From the NCBI GenBank assembly GCA_902600475.1, contig CACKJM010000001.1, forward strand, positions 2,685 through 66,684: 64,000 nt of DNA, in the 5' to 3' direction. The first letter of the stretch is position 1; the number at the start of each line of letters is the position of its first letter. The translations under genes and the position numbers were made by a program. Of this stretch, positions 28,639 through 39,167 are shown piece by piece. The notes under the pieces were generated by a model, which was given only the letters and a program-made list of their open reading frames with translations, searched no databases and was not told the DNA's origin. This DNA comes from an uncultured Prochlorococcus sp. Its GTDB lineage: Bacteria; Cyanobacteriota; Cyanobacteriia; PCC-6307; Cyanobiaceae.

Positions 28639-30108
28639 TTGAGAGATTTACTTAAAAAACCTATATGGAAAAATGTAGAGTTGGGATATGCAATTCCTGA
28701 TAGTATTCATGCCGTTTCTGTAGCATTACCAACTTGGAATGATGTAATAAATTACGAAGAAAAAGATCAAGAATGCATGAATTTATTGAAGTCCATTTAC
28801 CCACGATTCGGGCTAAACCCCATAGTGAAAAGATTATGCGAAAAAGTAAAAAAGCAAAATTACTACAACAATAAAAGTATCTGGCCATATCCGAATGAAA
28901 GTATAGCTTTTAAAGCTAAAAAATACATTGATAGAAATACTTCTGAACAATTCTCATTAATAGAAAAAAGAGATAATTTAGCTTTCTTAATAACTGAAAA
29001 AGAAGGAAGTATTTATGCAAAATATTTTTGGCAACATACTGGTCTTGGTCTATCTTCAAGAGCTGCCGCTGTAGAACTAGGTCTTGAAGATTGCCCTCCA
29101 AAATCTTACGTAAATGAATGTTCTCAAAGAATAAAAAATAGAATTTCTAAATCTACAAATATTGACCCTAATGATATTAACTTAACTTCATCTGGAATGT
29201 CTGCATTGCATACATCATTAGAAATCATATATAAATTATTTCCAGCTAAACCAACACTCCAAGTTGGTTTTCCATATGTAGATGTTCTTAAATTACCAAT
29301 GAAAATCTTTCACGGAGCAAAGTTAATTACAGAAGAAAATTGCGCGGATATTGAATTAGAAATCAAAAGAATAAATCCATCAGCATTAATTATTGAACTT
29401 CCAAGTAATCCAATGCTCAAATGTGTAAACATAAAAAAAATTTCAAAAATTGCAAAAAAGCTAAATATTCCGTTAATTGTTGACGATACAATTGGTTCGA
29501 ATTTAAATATAAATTCCATAGAACATGCAGATATAGTTTTTACTTCACTTACAAAAATTTTTTCAGGTAGTGGAGATATTCTTGCAGGATCATTAATACT
29601 AAATCCAAAAAGCAAATGGATTGATCAGTTTAGAAATGCATTAAATGAGATTAATATTCCAATACTTTCCGATGGAGATATAGTTTATCTAGAGAAAGTT
29701 AGTAGAGATGTAAATCAAAGAGTTTTTGAACAAAATAAAGCATGTTTAGAATTAAAAAAAAGATTAGAGACTCATAGCGAGATTAAAAATATTTTCCATC
29801 CTGAAAATTGTCCAAATTTTAATTCTTTACTTAATTCTGATGGAGGATACGGCTGCTTATTATCGTTTGAATTAAATGGAGGATTGAACAAAGCAAAAAA
29901 ATTTTATGATTCTCTAAAAGTATCTAAAGGACCTAGTTTAGGTACAAAATTTACTCTAGTTTGTCCTTATGTTTTACTAGCTCATTATGACGAGTTGGAT
30001 TGGGCTGAAAGTTTTGGTATACCCACGCACCTTATTAGAGTATCAGTTGGATTAGAAGACCAAGATCACTTATGGAAATCCTTTTCTGAAGCACTAAATA
30101 ATTTCTAA
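28639..30108 (+). CDS. Second cystathionine gamma-synthase-like PLP enzyme, N-terminally extended
   Basis: 489 residues, about 100 longer than the preceding paralogue. The PLP lysine is in FTSLTKIFSGSGDILAGS and the aspartate is in PLIVDDTIGSN. The first ~120 residues (VELGYAIPDSIHAVSVALPTW, SIYPRFGLNP) are not part of the usual fold and resemble the extension in MET2/STR-type or fungal cystathionine gamma-synthases. TTG start at 28639, 3 bp after the first gene, so coupling is likely. Its relation to the shorter enzyme (separate reaction versus redundancy) is open. Confidence 0.86.
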   Translation: MRDLLKKPIWKNVELGYAIPDSIHAVSVALPTWNDVINYEEKDQECMNLLKSIYPRFGLNPIVKRLCEKVKKQNYYNNKSIWPYPNESIAFKAKKYIDRNTSEQFSLIEKRDNLAFLITEKEGSIYAKYFWQHTGLGLSSRAAAVELGLEDCPPKSYVNECSQRIKNRISKSTNIDPNDINLTSSGMSALHTSLEIIYKLFPAKPTLQVGFPYVDVLKLPMKIFHGAKLITEENCADIELEIKRINPSALIIELPSNPMLKCVNIKKISKIAKKLNIPLIVDDTIGSNLNINSIEHADIVFTSLTKIFSGSGDILAGSLILNPKSKWIDQFRNALNEINIPILSDGDIVYLEKVSRDVNQRVFEQNKACLELKKRLETHSEIKNIFHPENCPNFNSLLNSDGGYGCLLSFELNGGLNKAKKFYDSLKVSKGPSLGTKFTLVCPYVLLAHYDELDWAESFGIPTHLIRVSVGLEDQDHLWKSFSEALNNF

Positions 30109-30192
30109 ATTCCTAGTATTTACCGTATAGAAACTTTTATACTCTTTTTCTGAATAATAGTTAGTATTAATATATATTTTCTCAACATATAA

Positions 30193-31179
30193 ATGGCAAA
30201 AATTTATGAGGACAACAGTTTTGCTATTGGAAACACTCCATTAGTAAAATTAAAATCAGTTACTAAAAACGCGAAAGCTACAGTACTTGCAAAAATTGAA
30301 GGTAGAAACCCCGCTTATAGTGTCAAATGTAGAATTGGCGCAAACATGATCTGGGATGCAGAGAAAAGTGGGAAACTTACAAAAGACAAAACTATTGTTG
30401 AACCAACTTCTGGAAATACAGGAATTGCTCTAGCTTTTACTGCTTCAGCAAGAGGTTATAAACTCATCCTTACAATGCCAGAATCCATGTCAATTGAAAG
30501 AAGAAGGGTTATGGCAGTGTTAGGTGCTGAAATTGTTTTAACAGAAGCATCTAAAGGTATGCCTGGAGCAATAGCTAAGGCTAAAGAAATTGCAGAAAGT
30601 AATCCTTCTCAATATTTCATGCCAGGTCAATTTGATAATCCAGCAAACCCTGAAATTCATTTCAAAACTACTGGGCCAGAAATCTGGGATGATTGCGATG
30701 GTGAAATTGATGTCTTAGTTGCAGGGGTAGGAACTGGCGGCACAATTACAGGAGTTTCAAGATACATTAAGCAAGAAAAGGGCAAAAATATTACTTCTGT
30801 AGCTGTAGAACCATCACATAGTCCTGTTATTACACAGACAATGAATGGAGAAGAGGTTAAATCTGGACCACATAAAATTCAAGGAATTGGAGCAGGATTT
30901 ATTCCCAAGAACCTTGACTTGTCAATTGTTGATAAGGTTGAACAAGTAACAAATGACGAGTCCATCGAAATGGCTCTTAGATTAGCAAAAGAAGAAGGTC
31001 TATTAGTCGGAATATCTTGTGGAGCTGCTGCTGCTGCTGCTGTTAGATTAGCTGAACAAGATGAATATGCAGGAAAAACTATTGTAGTTGTTCTACCTGA
31101 TTTAGCAGAGAGATATTTATCATCAATTATGTTTACTGAAGTTCCAAGCGGAATCATTCAAGAACCAGTCAAAGCCTAA
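30193..31179 (+). CDS. cysK: Cysteine synthase A (O-acetylserine sulfhydrylase)
   Basis: Makes cysteine from O-acetylserine and sulfide with PLP. The PLP lysine is in [17 protein letters not shown], the substrate loop is [13 protein letters not shown], and the phosphate-binding GTGGTITG is intact. At 328 residues it is normal for CysK. ATG at 30193. Its end overlaps the convergent queA by 11 bp. It completes the sulfur amino acid cluster with the two upstream genes. Confidence 0.96.
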   Translation: MAKIYEDNSFAIGNTPLVKLKSVTKNAKATVLAKIEGRNPAYSVKCRIGANMIWDAEKSGKLTKDKTIVEPTSGNTGIALAFTASARGYKLILTMPESMSIERRRVMAVLGAEIVLTEASKGMPGAIAKAKEIAESNPSQYFMPGQFDNPANPEIHFKTTGPEIWDDCDGEIDVLVAGVGTGGTITGVSRYIKQEKGKNITSVAVEPSHSPVITQTMNGEEVKSGPHKIQGIGAGFIPKNLDLSIVDKVEQVTNDESIEMALRLAKEEGLLVGISCGAAAAAAVRLAEQDEYAGKTIVVVLPDLAERYLSSIMFTEVPSGIIQEPVKA

Positions 31180-32305
31180 ATCTATTTTTCTCCAGTAATG
31201 AATCTGGTGAAATATACATCGCATCGCCATAAGAGAAAAATCTAAATTTTTCTTTTATGGCTTTTTTATACAAATCTAATAATCTTTCTCTACCAATCAT
31301 TGCACTAACTAAAAGTAATAATGAACTTTTAGGAAGATGAAAATTAGTTAATAATCCATCAACTACCTTAAATTTGTAACCTGGCTTAATTACTAAATCC
31401 ACGTACTTCGCTATGGGAATATAGTCATTAATTTCATGAGAATAACAACTTTCAAGAGCTCTCACGCTAGTTGTCCCAATAGCAATTATTCTTCTATCTG
31501 TTTTCTTAATTTTTTTTATTTCCTCCACTACTTCCTTATTAACACTTACCCATTCTTTATGAAGTTTTAAGTTACTTAAATCTTCTTGATCAATTGGTTT
31601 GAATGTTCCATAACCCACGTGCAAAGTTATCGGTAAGATTATTACTCCTTTTTTTTTTAGATTGGAAATAAGACTTTTGCTTAAGTGTAAACCAGCTGTT
31701 GGTGCAGCAACTGCCCCCGGATTAGTTGCATACTCAGTTTGATAACTTTTCTCATGAAAAGATTCTTCTTCGGAATTTTTTATATAAGGAGGGAGTGGGA
31801 TTTCCCCGTATTTATCAAGAAGGTCATTCATTGAATTGAGACAAGTTATATTTTCTGGAAATTTAATAAATCTCCCTCCAGTTTCTTCATCAACCCCATC
31901 AACAATCAAATTTATATCTTCTTCTAAATGAGATTTTAATTTTAATTTTATATTTATTTTTAACTTTTTCGCCGGCTTTGCCAAACATAACCAAACACAT
32001 TCATGGGATCTTTCTAAAACTAATAATTCGACTAATGTCTTATTTTCTAATTCAACCTTTAACCTAGCTTTCATTACTTTAGTATTGTTTACAACTACAA
32101 GATCGCCTTCTCTAAATTCATCTAAAAGATTCTTGGTAAATTTATTAGTTAAGCAGTCTTCTTCTAAAACACTATTTCTAACTATCATTAATCTTGATTC
32201 ATGCCTAATTTCAGAAGGTTTACTAGCAATTAATGAAGGATCAAGTAAATAATCATAAGATTCAAGCCTATAATCTCTTTCTTCTTTATTAATTTGATAA
32301 ATCAA
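31169..32305 (-). CDS. queA: S-adenosylmethionine:tRNA ribosyltransferase-isomerase
   Basis: Transfers the ribosyl part of SAM to preQ1 in tRNA during queuosine synthesis. Family motifs include [15 protein letters not shown] near the start, [40 protein letters not shown] and ALESC. 378 residues. The best start by length is TTG at 32305, so a slightly shorter form is possible. Lies 6 bp downstream of the E2 gene on the same strand. Confidence 0.95.
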   Translation of the reverse strand: MIYQINKEERDYRLESYDYLLDPSLIASKPSEIRHESRLMIVRNSVLEEDCLTNKFTKNLLDEFREGDLVVVNNTKVMKARLKVELENKTLVELLVLERSHECVWLCLAKPAKKLKINIKLKLKSHLEEDINLIVDGVDEETGGRFIKFPENITCLNSMNDLLDKYGEIPLPPYIKNSEEESFHEKSYQTEYATNPGAVAAPTAGLHLSKSLISNLKKKGVIILPITLHVGYGTFKPIDQEDLSNLKLHKEWVSVNKEVVEEIKKIKKTDRRIIAIGTTSVRALESCYSHEINDYIPIAKYVDLVIKPGYKFKVVDGLLTNFHLPKSSLLLLVSAMIGRERLLDLYKKAIKEKFRFFSYGDAMYISPDSLLEKNRFRL

Positions 32306-32311
32306 TTAAAT

Positions 32312-33679
32312 TTAAGATACAAGTGTCTCTGGCTCATTTTCAATCAGGTAAGCCAAGTCTTTCAAGAATGAAGCACCATCAGCTCCATAGATCACTCTGT
32401 GATCAGCTGTAAGATTTACTTGCATTATTTTTTTAACAGATATTGAACCATCACTATTTGCTACAACAGTTGGTTTCGATGATGCTATCGCTAAGATCGC
32501 ACCAGTTCCTGGGGGAAGTATTGCGTCAAATCTATCAACACCAAACATACCAAGGTTAGATAGGGTAAATGTTCCCGTTGAGTATTCATCTGGTTCTAAT
32601 TGCTTAGATCTCGATCTTGTTACGAGATCTTTCCATTCCCTAGATAATTCAAATAAATCAGTATTGCATGGTTCTTTTAATACTGGAGTTATTAGTCCCC
32701 CATCTTCCATTGCAACAGCAACAGCAATATTTATATTTTCTGGATAAGAAATTCCATTTTCTGAAAAGCTTGAGTTAACTTGAGGATGTTTCTTTAGTGT
32801 CTTTGCAACTGCCTTCACAAGTAAAGCAGTCATAGTAACTCCGTTCTGTTTTACCTTTTTGTAGAAATTATCTAATTTATCTGTATTTATAGAGTAGCCC
32901 ACTCTAAAACATGGAACATCTAAACTAGATTCCATATTTTTATTTACCGCTTTTTGAAGAGTATTAAATTGAACTGTTTCTCCAGGATTACCAAAACTAT
33001 TTCCTGAAGTTTCTGGTTTTCTTTCAACTCCCAAATTTGCACCAGGAATACTTGCAGGAGAACCACCTTCTCCTATCCATGGGATAGAAACAGGTTGGCC
33101 ATTAGCTTTTAAAATATCATCGGCTTGAATCCTTCCGTGAGGGCCAGATCCATGAACCTTTGCTAAATCAACACCCATTTGAGAGGCTAGTTTTTTAGCT
33201 CTTGGAGATGCAATTATCCTCGAAGAAACATTACTTGTTGCGGCATTAATTTGATCGACATTAAAAGATGGGACAGGCTTTTCACTCTTTAAGACAACTT
33301 TTTCAGCTTCTTTCTTGATATTTTCAGTCTGGACTACTGGTTTTTCTTCTGTTTTATTGCTTACCAATTCAAGTTGGTCTGAAGTTGAGACTTCAGTTTG
33401 ATTTCCTTTATTTTGTTCTTGGACAGAAGCTATCTCATCCTCATTTTCAACAATGAGACCAATAGTTTCTCCAACAGGTGCAGTGCTGCCGGCTGGCATT
33501 AAAACAGCAGCAAGATATCCATCTTGAAAAGATTCAACATCCATATCTGCCTTATCAGATTCAACAACCAAGACAGATTCTCCTCTTTCAACCTTATCTC
33601 CAGGATTTTTCAACCATTCCACAATCTTGCCCTCCGTCATCGTAGAACTCAAGGCAGGCATAAATATTTCGTGAGACAT
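32312..33679 (-). CDS. Dihydrolipoamide acetyltransferase, E2 of pyruvate dehydrogenase
   Basis: Core acetyltransferase of the pyruvate dehydrogenase complex. A single lipoyl domain has its lysine at about residue 43 (VESDKADMDVES), then a Glu/Lys/Val-rich linker, a peripheral-subunit-binding domain (SPRAKKLASQMGVDLAKV), a second linker and the catalytic domain. The active-site motif reads DHRVIYGADG, with Tyr where many bacterial E2 proteins have Asp; I recall the same change in plastid and other cyanobacterial E2 proteins. 455 residues, ATG at 33679. queA lies just downstream. Confidence 0.94.
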   Translation of the reverse strand: MSHEIFMPALSSTMTEGKIVEWLKNPGDKVERGESVLVVESDKADMDVESFQDGYLAAVLMPAGSTAPVGETIGLIVENEDEIASVQEQNKGNQTEVSTSDQLELVSNKTEEKPVVQTENIKKEAEKVVLKSEKPVPSFNVDQINAATSNVSSRIIASPRAKKLASQMGVDLAKVHGSGPHGRIQADDILKANGQPVSIPWIGEGGSPASIPGANLGVERKPETSGNSFGNPGETVQFNTLQKAVNKNMESSLDVPCFRVGYSINTDKLDNFYKKVKQNGVTMTALLVKAVAKTLKKHPQVNSSFSENGISYPENINIAVAVAMEDGGLITPVLKEPCNTDLFELSREWKDLVTRSRSKQLEPDEYSTGTFTLSNLGMFGVDRFDAILPPGTGAILAIASSKPTVVANSDGSISVKKIMQVNLTADHRVIYGADGASFLKDLAYLIENEPETLVS

Positions 33680-33899
33680 AGGAAATTAGTTATAGCAATG
33701 GTTTTCAAGGACTGTCTACCAAAGTGTCTACAATTTATGAGGTTAGACGCCTTTTAAACACTTGTTATTATTATACGAAATCATGTTCTCAGTGGAAACT
33801 CTTAAAACTTAAGAAAGTAATAATTTAGATCGATTAGAATTTAAAACTTTTCGCCAATTCAGATTTACTTATTTTTATCAAAAATACTAAATATTCTCT

Positions 33900-34343
33900 T
33901 TAATTATTATTTATAGATTGAATAACTCCATCTTTAACAGTTATCGAGACTTGCATTTTTTCAATAAGATTGTCGCCAACAGTGACATCACAAAAACTAT
34001 CCACTTGTCCTTGATCAACAATTTCATCCATTTTTAATTCGCGAACTTGACTCTGTTGTTGAAGTAGATTTCTTTTTTGTTCTTCAATTTCATTTCGTTT
34101 TGCTGCGACTTGTTGTTGCACCTGACTAACCTGTTCTTGAACTCTTGGATCTAGAGGATTAACCGATTGGGATCTAATATTATTTACTATTTGCTGCCCC
34201 TCCTGCTCAAGTTGAGATAATTGCTGGTCAATGTTTGAAATTGCTTTACTTAATTCTTTTTCAGCATCTTCCTTCCAAGTTGGAGTAACTACAGCTTTAA
34301 TAGCTATTGAGCGCTTTATAGATATTGAGTTTTTTGTTTCCAT
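33900..34343 (-). CDS. YlqD-family coiled-coil protein
   Basis: 147 residues. A long Gln/Glu-rich coiled coil (about residues 25-100, rich in QQ and EEQ steps) is followed by a small C-terminal domain with GDNLIEKMQVSITVKDGVI. The opening VVTPTWKEDAEKEL and the overall layout fit the YlqD family. Function unknown. It lies in a same-strand run with the acyl-activating enzyme. A 220-bp spacer with no gene separates it from the E2 gene. Confidence 0.82.
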   Translation of the reverse strand: METKNSISIKRSIAIKAVVTPTWKEDAEKELSKAISNIDQQLSQLEQEGQQIVNNIRSQSVNPLDPRVQEQVSQVQQQVAAKRNEIEEQKRNLLQQQSQVRELKMDEIVDQGQVDSFCDVTVGDNLIEKMQVSITVKDGVIQSINNN

Positions 34344-34381
34344 AAAAAATTAAATTACCTTTTCAATATAGGAAGAACAAA

Positions 34382-36325
34382 TCAATTTTTCTTACTAAAT
34401 TTCTGTTCATACATATTTTCTATTTGTAATGAATATTTTTTTTCTATTTCTTTTCTTTTTTGTTTAAGAGTTTGTGTTAACAACCCATTTTCTAAAGTAA
34501 AGGCATCAACAAAATAACAATCTAATATTTGTTCTTCTGATCTTGCTCCTAATCGACTTTTAAGCAAATTATTAATTTGTGATTTAAAGAATATACCAAT
34601 ATTCTTATCCAGGTTTAATTTTGATAGGTCTTCTTCCAAAAACTTGTTTTTAACTAATTCGACATTAGGCACCACAAGGGCAGTTAAACATTTCTTATCT
34701 TGTCCTACTAGTTGAATTTGATTAATAAACTCAGAACTAAGGATTTCGGTCTCTAGCGGGTTCGGTTCTATATTTTCACCACTTGATAACACTATCGTAT
34801 CCTTGGCTCTTCCTGTTATAAAAAGGGAACCATTTGGTATTAGAAAACCTAAATCACCAGTATCAAACCAACCATCCTTGGATAAAACATCTTTTGTAGC
34901 TAATTCATTATTAAGATAACCTTTCATTACTTGTGGCCCCTTAACAAGAATTTTTCCGACTTCTCTGAACTTCAGAATCTTTTTTTTATCATCATTCACT
35001 ATTTTGATTTCAGTAAATGAAAGAGGCTGCCCGGATGATCCTCTAACATTTAATTCTCTTCTTCTACAAGTTAATACTGGACTAGTTTCTGTAAGTCCAT
35101 ATCCCACCAAAACATCTACACCTAAAGATTCAAAAAAAAGATCCACATGTTCTGGCAATGCACCTCCGCCGTTAATGGGAAATTTTAGTTTTTCTCCGCA
35201 TAGTTGTCTAAGAATATTCGGCCATAAAAATATTGTCGACAATTTATGTAAAGGATATCTGCTTATCACAGAACCCAGTAAGGGGATTTTTGATTTAAAA
35301 GTTATTTGATTGATATCAAAATTTCTTATCTTTCTTAAACTTCTTTTAAAAACTGAACTATTATTTATCAAAAACTTAATAAGTTTTTGCTTCTTGGAAG
35401 GCATTTTTTTCAACGCCTGAAAAAAACCATCATGTATTGCCTCCCAAAGTCTTGGTACAGTGGCCATTACAACAGGTTTTATTTGTGTAATATCATCTTT
35501 CAGAAATTTTGGAATTGTATAGTACTGAGAACAACCACATGAAAAAAAGAAGTATTCAGCACTCCTCTCATAAGAATGCCAGATAGGTAATACACTTAAT
35601 ACAGAGGTCCCAGGCTCTGGATCAGCGATGTAGGCTAAATTGATTATTTGATGTAAAAAATTTGCATGTGTCAAGGGAACACCTTTAGGTTTTCCTGTTG
35701 TCCCAGAAGTGTAAAGAATAGTAGCTATGTCATCAATTTCTGGATTGAATTTTTCAAGATTATTATCTTGAGAATTTTCTTTTTCTACCGAACTTATAAA
35801 TTTACTCCAACTTATTAAACTTTCAAATTGTTCATCTTCTAAATTGATAATAAATTTCAGTCTTTTTTTTAATTCGTCTTTGTTGTTTAACTTTAGCCAA
35901 ATCTCCTTAGACTGGACTATAAGACCTACTGAATTAGAATGCTCAATAATATAGTCCAATTCTACTGAAGGAGAATTAATACCTCTCACTGCATTTATAG
36001 CTCCTAAACGCATTAAGCCTTGATCAACTACTAACCATCTTGGAGAATTTTCAGATATTAAAGTGACCACATCCCCTTTTACTAAGCCATAATTTTTAAA
36101 AGAGAAAGAGACTTTTGTTATTAAATCAGCCAGCTCAGAATAAGAAAATTTTTCTTTGTATTTCCCTCTTAAATCGCAAACAGCTAAAGTATCACCACAT
36201 TTAATTTTTAATTCTTCCCAAATTTGATCTATATGATTAAGGTTCTTGATAAAATCTCTATTTTTGACAAATTTATCTTTTTTAGAAAAAGGCTTGGCTG
36301 AAGGCCAGTATGCTAAATCGCCCAT
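34382..36325 (-). CDS. AMP-forming fatty acyl-CoA/acyl-ACP synthetase
   Basis: Adenylate-forming enzyme of the long-chain acyl-CoA/acyl-ACP synthetase family; in cyanobacteria the orthologue Aas recycles free fatty acids to acyl-ACP. The AMP motif is ILYTSGTTGKPKGVPLTH, then GYGLTETSPVLTCRR and the hinge DTGDLGFLIPNGSLFITGRAKD. 647 residues. It starts 28 bp downstream of lipB and ends 38 bp before the YlqD gene. Aas identity is inferred from lineage. Confidence 0.92.
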   Translation of the reverse strand: MGDLAYWPSAKPFSKKDKFVKNRDFIKNLNHIDQIWEELKIKCGDTLAVCDLRGKYKEKFSYSELADLITKVSFSFKNYGLVKGDVVTLISENSPRWLVVDQGLMRLGAINAVRGINSPSVELDYIIEHSNSVGLIVQSKEIWLKLNNKDELKKRLKFIINLEDEQFESLISWSKFISSVEKENSQDNNLEKFNPEIDDIATILYTSGTTGKPKGVPLTHANFLHQIINLAYIADPEPGTSVLSVLPIWHSYERSAEYFFFSCGCSQYYTIPKFLKDDITQIKPVVMATVPRLWEAIHDGFFQALKKMPSKKQKLIKFLINNSSVFKRSLRKIRNFDINQITFKSKIPLLGSVISRYPLHKLSTIFLWPNILRQLCGEKLKFPINGGGALPEHVDLFFESLGVDVLVGYGLTETSPVLTCRRRELNVRGSSGQPLSFTEIKIVNDDKKKILKFREVGKILVKGPQVMKGYLNNELATKDVLSKDGWFDTGDLGFLIPNGSLFITGRAKDTIVLSSGENIEPNPLETEILSSEFINQIQLVGQDKKCLTALVVPNVELVKNKFLEEDLSKLNLDKNIGIFFKSQINNLLKSRLGARSEEQILDCYFVDAFTLENGLLTQTLKQKRKEIEKKYSLQIENMYEQKFSKKN

Positions 36326-36352
36326 ATTAGATTGATTTTGAAATTTTAATTT

Positions 36353-37003
36353 CTATTTTGATACAAAATCAAAATTAAATTCTTCCTGAATTATTTTTTT
36401 AACAATTCTCTTGACTTCTTGAATATTTAAATTTTTGTTGTAATCAATCATATTTGCCATAAGACAATTGTCTATTCCGCAAGGAACAATTTTATTAAAG
36501 TTTTCTAATTCGCAGTCAACATTGATTGAAAATCCATTTATTGTAATCCATCTTTTACAACCAATTCCAATTGATGCGATTTTCTTATTTCCTATCCAAA
36601 CACCAGTGAATCCCTTTCTTGAATGACAATCTATATGAAAAGTTCCAAGAATTTTTATAATAATTTCTTCAATTTTTCTTAAATACCAATTTAAATCTTT
36701 ATTAAAATTTTTCAAATCTAAAACCAAGTAAGTTACTAATTGTCCAGGCATATGACAAGTAACCTCGCCACCTCTATTAATCTTAAAAACATCATATTTT
36801 TCATCATCCAAAGAAAATAGTAAATTATCGTAATTAGATCCTCTACCTAACGTATAGCAGAGTTGATGCTCCCCTATCCAAATAAAATCAGGATTAGAAT
36901 TATCTAAAATCAATGCCTCTTGATATTCTTTTTGTAATTTATAAACATCATTAAAAGAAGAAATATTATCAGGTTGTTTAATTATTGCTGTTCTATTATC
37001 CAT
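36353..37003 (-). CDS. lipB: Lipoyl(octanoyl) transferase
   Basis: Moves octanoyl groups from ACP to lipoyl domains such as that of the E2 protein encoded nearby. Key segments are [21 protein letters not shown], the lysine in [10 protein letters not shown] and the catalytic cysteine in [10 protein letters not shown]. 216 residues, ATG at 37003. Divergent from hpf. Confidence 0.94.
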   Translation of the reverse strand: MDNRTAIIKQPDNISSFNDVYKLQKEYQEALILDNSNPDFIWIGEHQLCYTLGRGSNYDNLLFSLDDEKYDVFKINRGGEVTCHMPGQLVTYLVLDLKNFNKDLNWYLRKIEEIIIKILGTFHIDCHSRKGFTGVWIGNKKIASIGIGCKRWITINGFSINVDCELENFNKIVPCGIDNCLMANMIDYNKNLNIQEVKRIVKKIIQEEFNFDFVSK

Positions 37004-37047
37004 ATTTAAGTAGATTTAAAAAGTAAGTAAATATTTTTAGATTTGTT

Positions 37048-37632
37048 ATGAAAATTTTAATCCATGGAAAGAATCTTGAGCTCACTGGAGCATTAAAAGA
37101 ATATACTGAGGCAAAGATAGAAAAAGCTACGCATCACTATAAGGATATCGTTAAAGAAGCCGACATACACCTTTCAATAGAAAAGAACCCAAGAGTCTCT
37201 TTCCAAACTGCAGAAGTTACTATTTTTGCAAATGGTACCGTTATTAGAGCTGAAGAAAAAACTGAAAATCTATACTCAAGTATTGATTTAGTTTCAAATA
37301 AACTTTGTAGAAAATTACGCAAATACAAAGAAAGAAATAATAAAACAACTCATAACAATCAATTTAAAAATAGAGAGTCATTACCAATTGAAAGTATGGA
37401 ATCAAGATTTTTAGATGAAGCTTTACTTAAAAAAGGAATCGAAGCAAGTCTGCCTGAGCCATCTATAAAAAATAAATACTTTGAGATGAATCCGATTTCA
37501 TCAGAAGAAGCGAGAAAACAATTAGATCTCATTGATCATGATTTTTACGTTTTTCGAAACAAGAAAAATAATGAACTTCAAGTTATATACAAGAGGAATC
37601 ATGGAGGTTATGGACTGATTCAATCTAAATAA
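37048..37632 (+). CDS. hpf: Ribosome hibernation promoting factor, long form
   Basis: 194 residues. The N-terminal S30AE domain (KILIHGKNLELTGALKEYTEAKIEKATHH) binds between ribosomal subunits, and a C-terminal dimerisation domain (FEMNPISSEEARKQLDLIDHDFYVFRN) marks the long form that makes 100S dimers. It corresponds to the light-repressed LrtA of cyanobacteria. ATG at 37048. deoC-like gene follows after 7 bp. Confidence 0.95.
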   Translation: MKILIHGKNLELTGALKEYTEAKIEKATHHYKDIVKEADIHLSIEKNPRVSFQTAEVTIFANGTVIRAEEKTENLYSSIDLVSNKLCRKLRKYKERNNKTTHNNQFKNRESLPIESMESRFLDEALLKKGIEASLPEPSIKNKYFEMNPISSEEARKQLDLIDHDFYVFRNKKNNELQVIYKRNHGGYGLIQSK

Positions 37633-37639
37633 GTTTTAA

Positions 37640-38296
37640 ATGCCTAATATTGAATATGAATTAAACGAAAAAATTCATGCCATAATTATTAACCCGTATT
37701 TAACCTGGGAAGATTTCTGCGCGAATTGCGATTTAATAAAAAAATACAATATCAAGAATATTTCTACTTCGCTGAATTATTTGGCTGATTTCAAAGACAC
37801 TTTGGGTAATTACAGCACAAATATAAACGCACTCATTTCTTACCCTTTAGCAGATTTACCATTTACCTTTATTGAAGAATTAGTTAATTTTGCAAAAGAT
37901 AAAGGTGCAAACGGCATTGAATATATCCCAAACTTTATCAAGTTATCTAAAAGAAACTTAGAAACTTTCGCTGCTGAAATTGAGCAGGTGAAGTTATCTG
38001 GATTACCAGTTTCAATAATAATAAATAAATCAAAACTACAAAAAGAAGTTTTGTACAATGCGATAGAAATATCTTTGGAATTAGGAATAAAAAATTTTCA
38101 ATTAGGGGATGGGTTTGGGCCTCCTATTACATTGAATGAAGTAGCTGAAATCCTAAAAATAATAGGTTCCCAAAATCAAATCAAAGTTGTAGGTGGTATA
38201 AAAACATTGCCACAAGTTATTGATTTGTTTGATAATGGAATTAGTTGCGTTGGAACTTCTAATTTTTGTGAGATTTTCCAAGAAGTAAAAATTTAA
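37640..38296 (+). CDS. Deoxyribose-phosphate aldolase-like protein, altered active site
   Basis: 218 residues of the DeoC fold, with GIEYIPNFIKLSKRN, NFQLGDGFGPP and IKVVGGIKTLPQVIDLF lining up with the DERA core. The Schiff-base lysine expected in the IKTSTGF loop aligns with Gln154, and the catalytic aspartate of the first motif aligns with Glu94. The second lysine (Lys182) is kept. So the family match is clear but the classical aldolase mechanism looks impossible. It lies between hpf and recO (recO starts one base after its stop). Confidence 0.85.
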   Translation: MPNIEYELNEKIHAIIINPYLTWEDFCANCDLIKKYNIKNISTSLNYLADFKDTLGNYSTNINALISYPLADLPFTFIEELVNFAKDKGANGIEYIPNFIKLSKRNLETFAAEIEQVKLSGLPVSIIINKSKLQKEVLYNAIEISLELGIKNFQLGDGFGPPITLNEVAEILKIIGSQNQIKVVGGIKTLPQVIDLFDNGISCVGTSNFCEIFQEVKI

Positions 38297-39082
38297 ATGT
38301 CTGGTTCTGGTGAGTGTAGACTAGAGGGTCTCTGTATTAAAGCTTCTCCATTAGGCGAGAATGATAGATTAATAACTATTCTTACTGATGAGCAAGGGAT
38401 TGTTCGATTAGCGGTACCTGGTGCTAGACGTCCTAAAAGTAGTCTTGCCGCAGCTACTCCATTAACATATTTAAGTCTGCAAATTTTTGGGAAAAGAAAT
38501 CTTAAATCTGTACGTCAAATTAAAATATTAAAAAGTTATTCTGGTCTAGGGAAAAATATTGAATGTCTTGCAGCCGCGCAAGCAATAACTGAATTAACTT
38601 TTTTATTAGTAGGTAATAATGATAAGCAACAAAACTATTTATCTTGTGTTCTTGCACATCTTGATAGGATTTATTTGTATGAAGAATCTAAAGAAGAAGA
38701 TATTAAAATGCTCTCAATGAGTATTCAATCTTTAATTCATCTATTAGCAATTGGAGGTATAAATTTACCAATTCATCATTGCTGTAAAACTGGTGAAACT
38801 ATTATTCCTCCTTTAGGAAATTGGGAATGGAGTTGTTATTATTTGCCAAGTGAAGGGTTTTCGTCAATTGAAGATCCTCAAAGTAATCTACAAATAAATG
38901 CATCTGAAGTTGCTCTATTACAAAGACTTCTTTTCCCCGAATTACCAATAAAATCTAATGGAGAGTTATTGGGACCTAAAAAAGTCTGGCTTAAAATATT
39001 ATTTATTATTGAGACTTGGATCTCTGCTCAACTAGAGAAAGATCTATCTTCACTAAAAATGTTGAGAGAAATATATAGTTAA
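38297..39082 (+). CDS. recO: DNA repair protein RecO
   Basis: Mediator of RecF-pathway recombination that loads RecA on SSB-coated DNA. The N-terminal OB-fold is seen in LCIKASPLGENDRLITILTDEQG and VPGARRPKSSLA, followed by the helical part with a histidine/cysteine-rich segment HHCCKTGE that may bind metal. 261 residues. ATG at 38297, immediately after the deoC-like stop, so translation is probably coupled. Confidence 0.92.
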   Translation: MSGSGECRLEGLCIKASPLGENDRLITILTDEQGIVRLAVPGARRPKSSLAAATPLTYLSLQIFGKRNLKSVRQIKILKSYSGLGKNIECLAAAQAITELTFLLVGNNDKQQNYLSCVLAHLDRIYLYEESKEEDIKMLSMSIQSLIHLLAIGGINLPIHHCCKTGETIIPPLGNWEWSCYYLPSEGFSSIEDPQSNLQINASEVALLQRLLFPELPIKSNGELLGPKKVWLKILFIIETWISAQLEKDLSSLKMLREIYS

Positions 39083-39167
39083 TATTTTCTTAAAGCATTA
39101 ATAAATTTAAAAATTATGATCATGGCGGCTCTGACTGTTAAGTTTATAAATAGTTAAATCAATTAAT

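Noticed and set aside
28621-28645. Frameshift joining the two cystathionine-synthase-like genes
   Set aside because: Each has its own full PLP domain and proper ends, so they are separate genes and not one broken gene.
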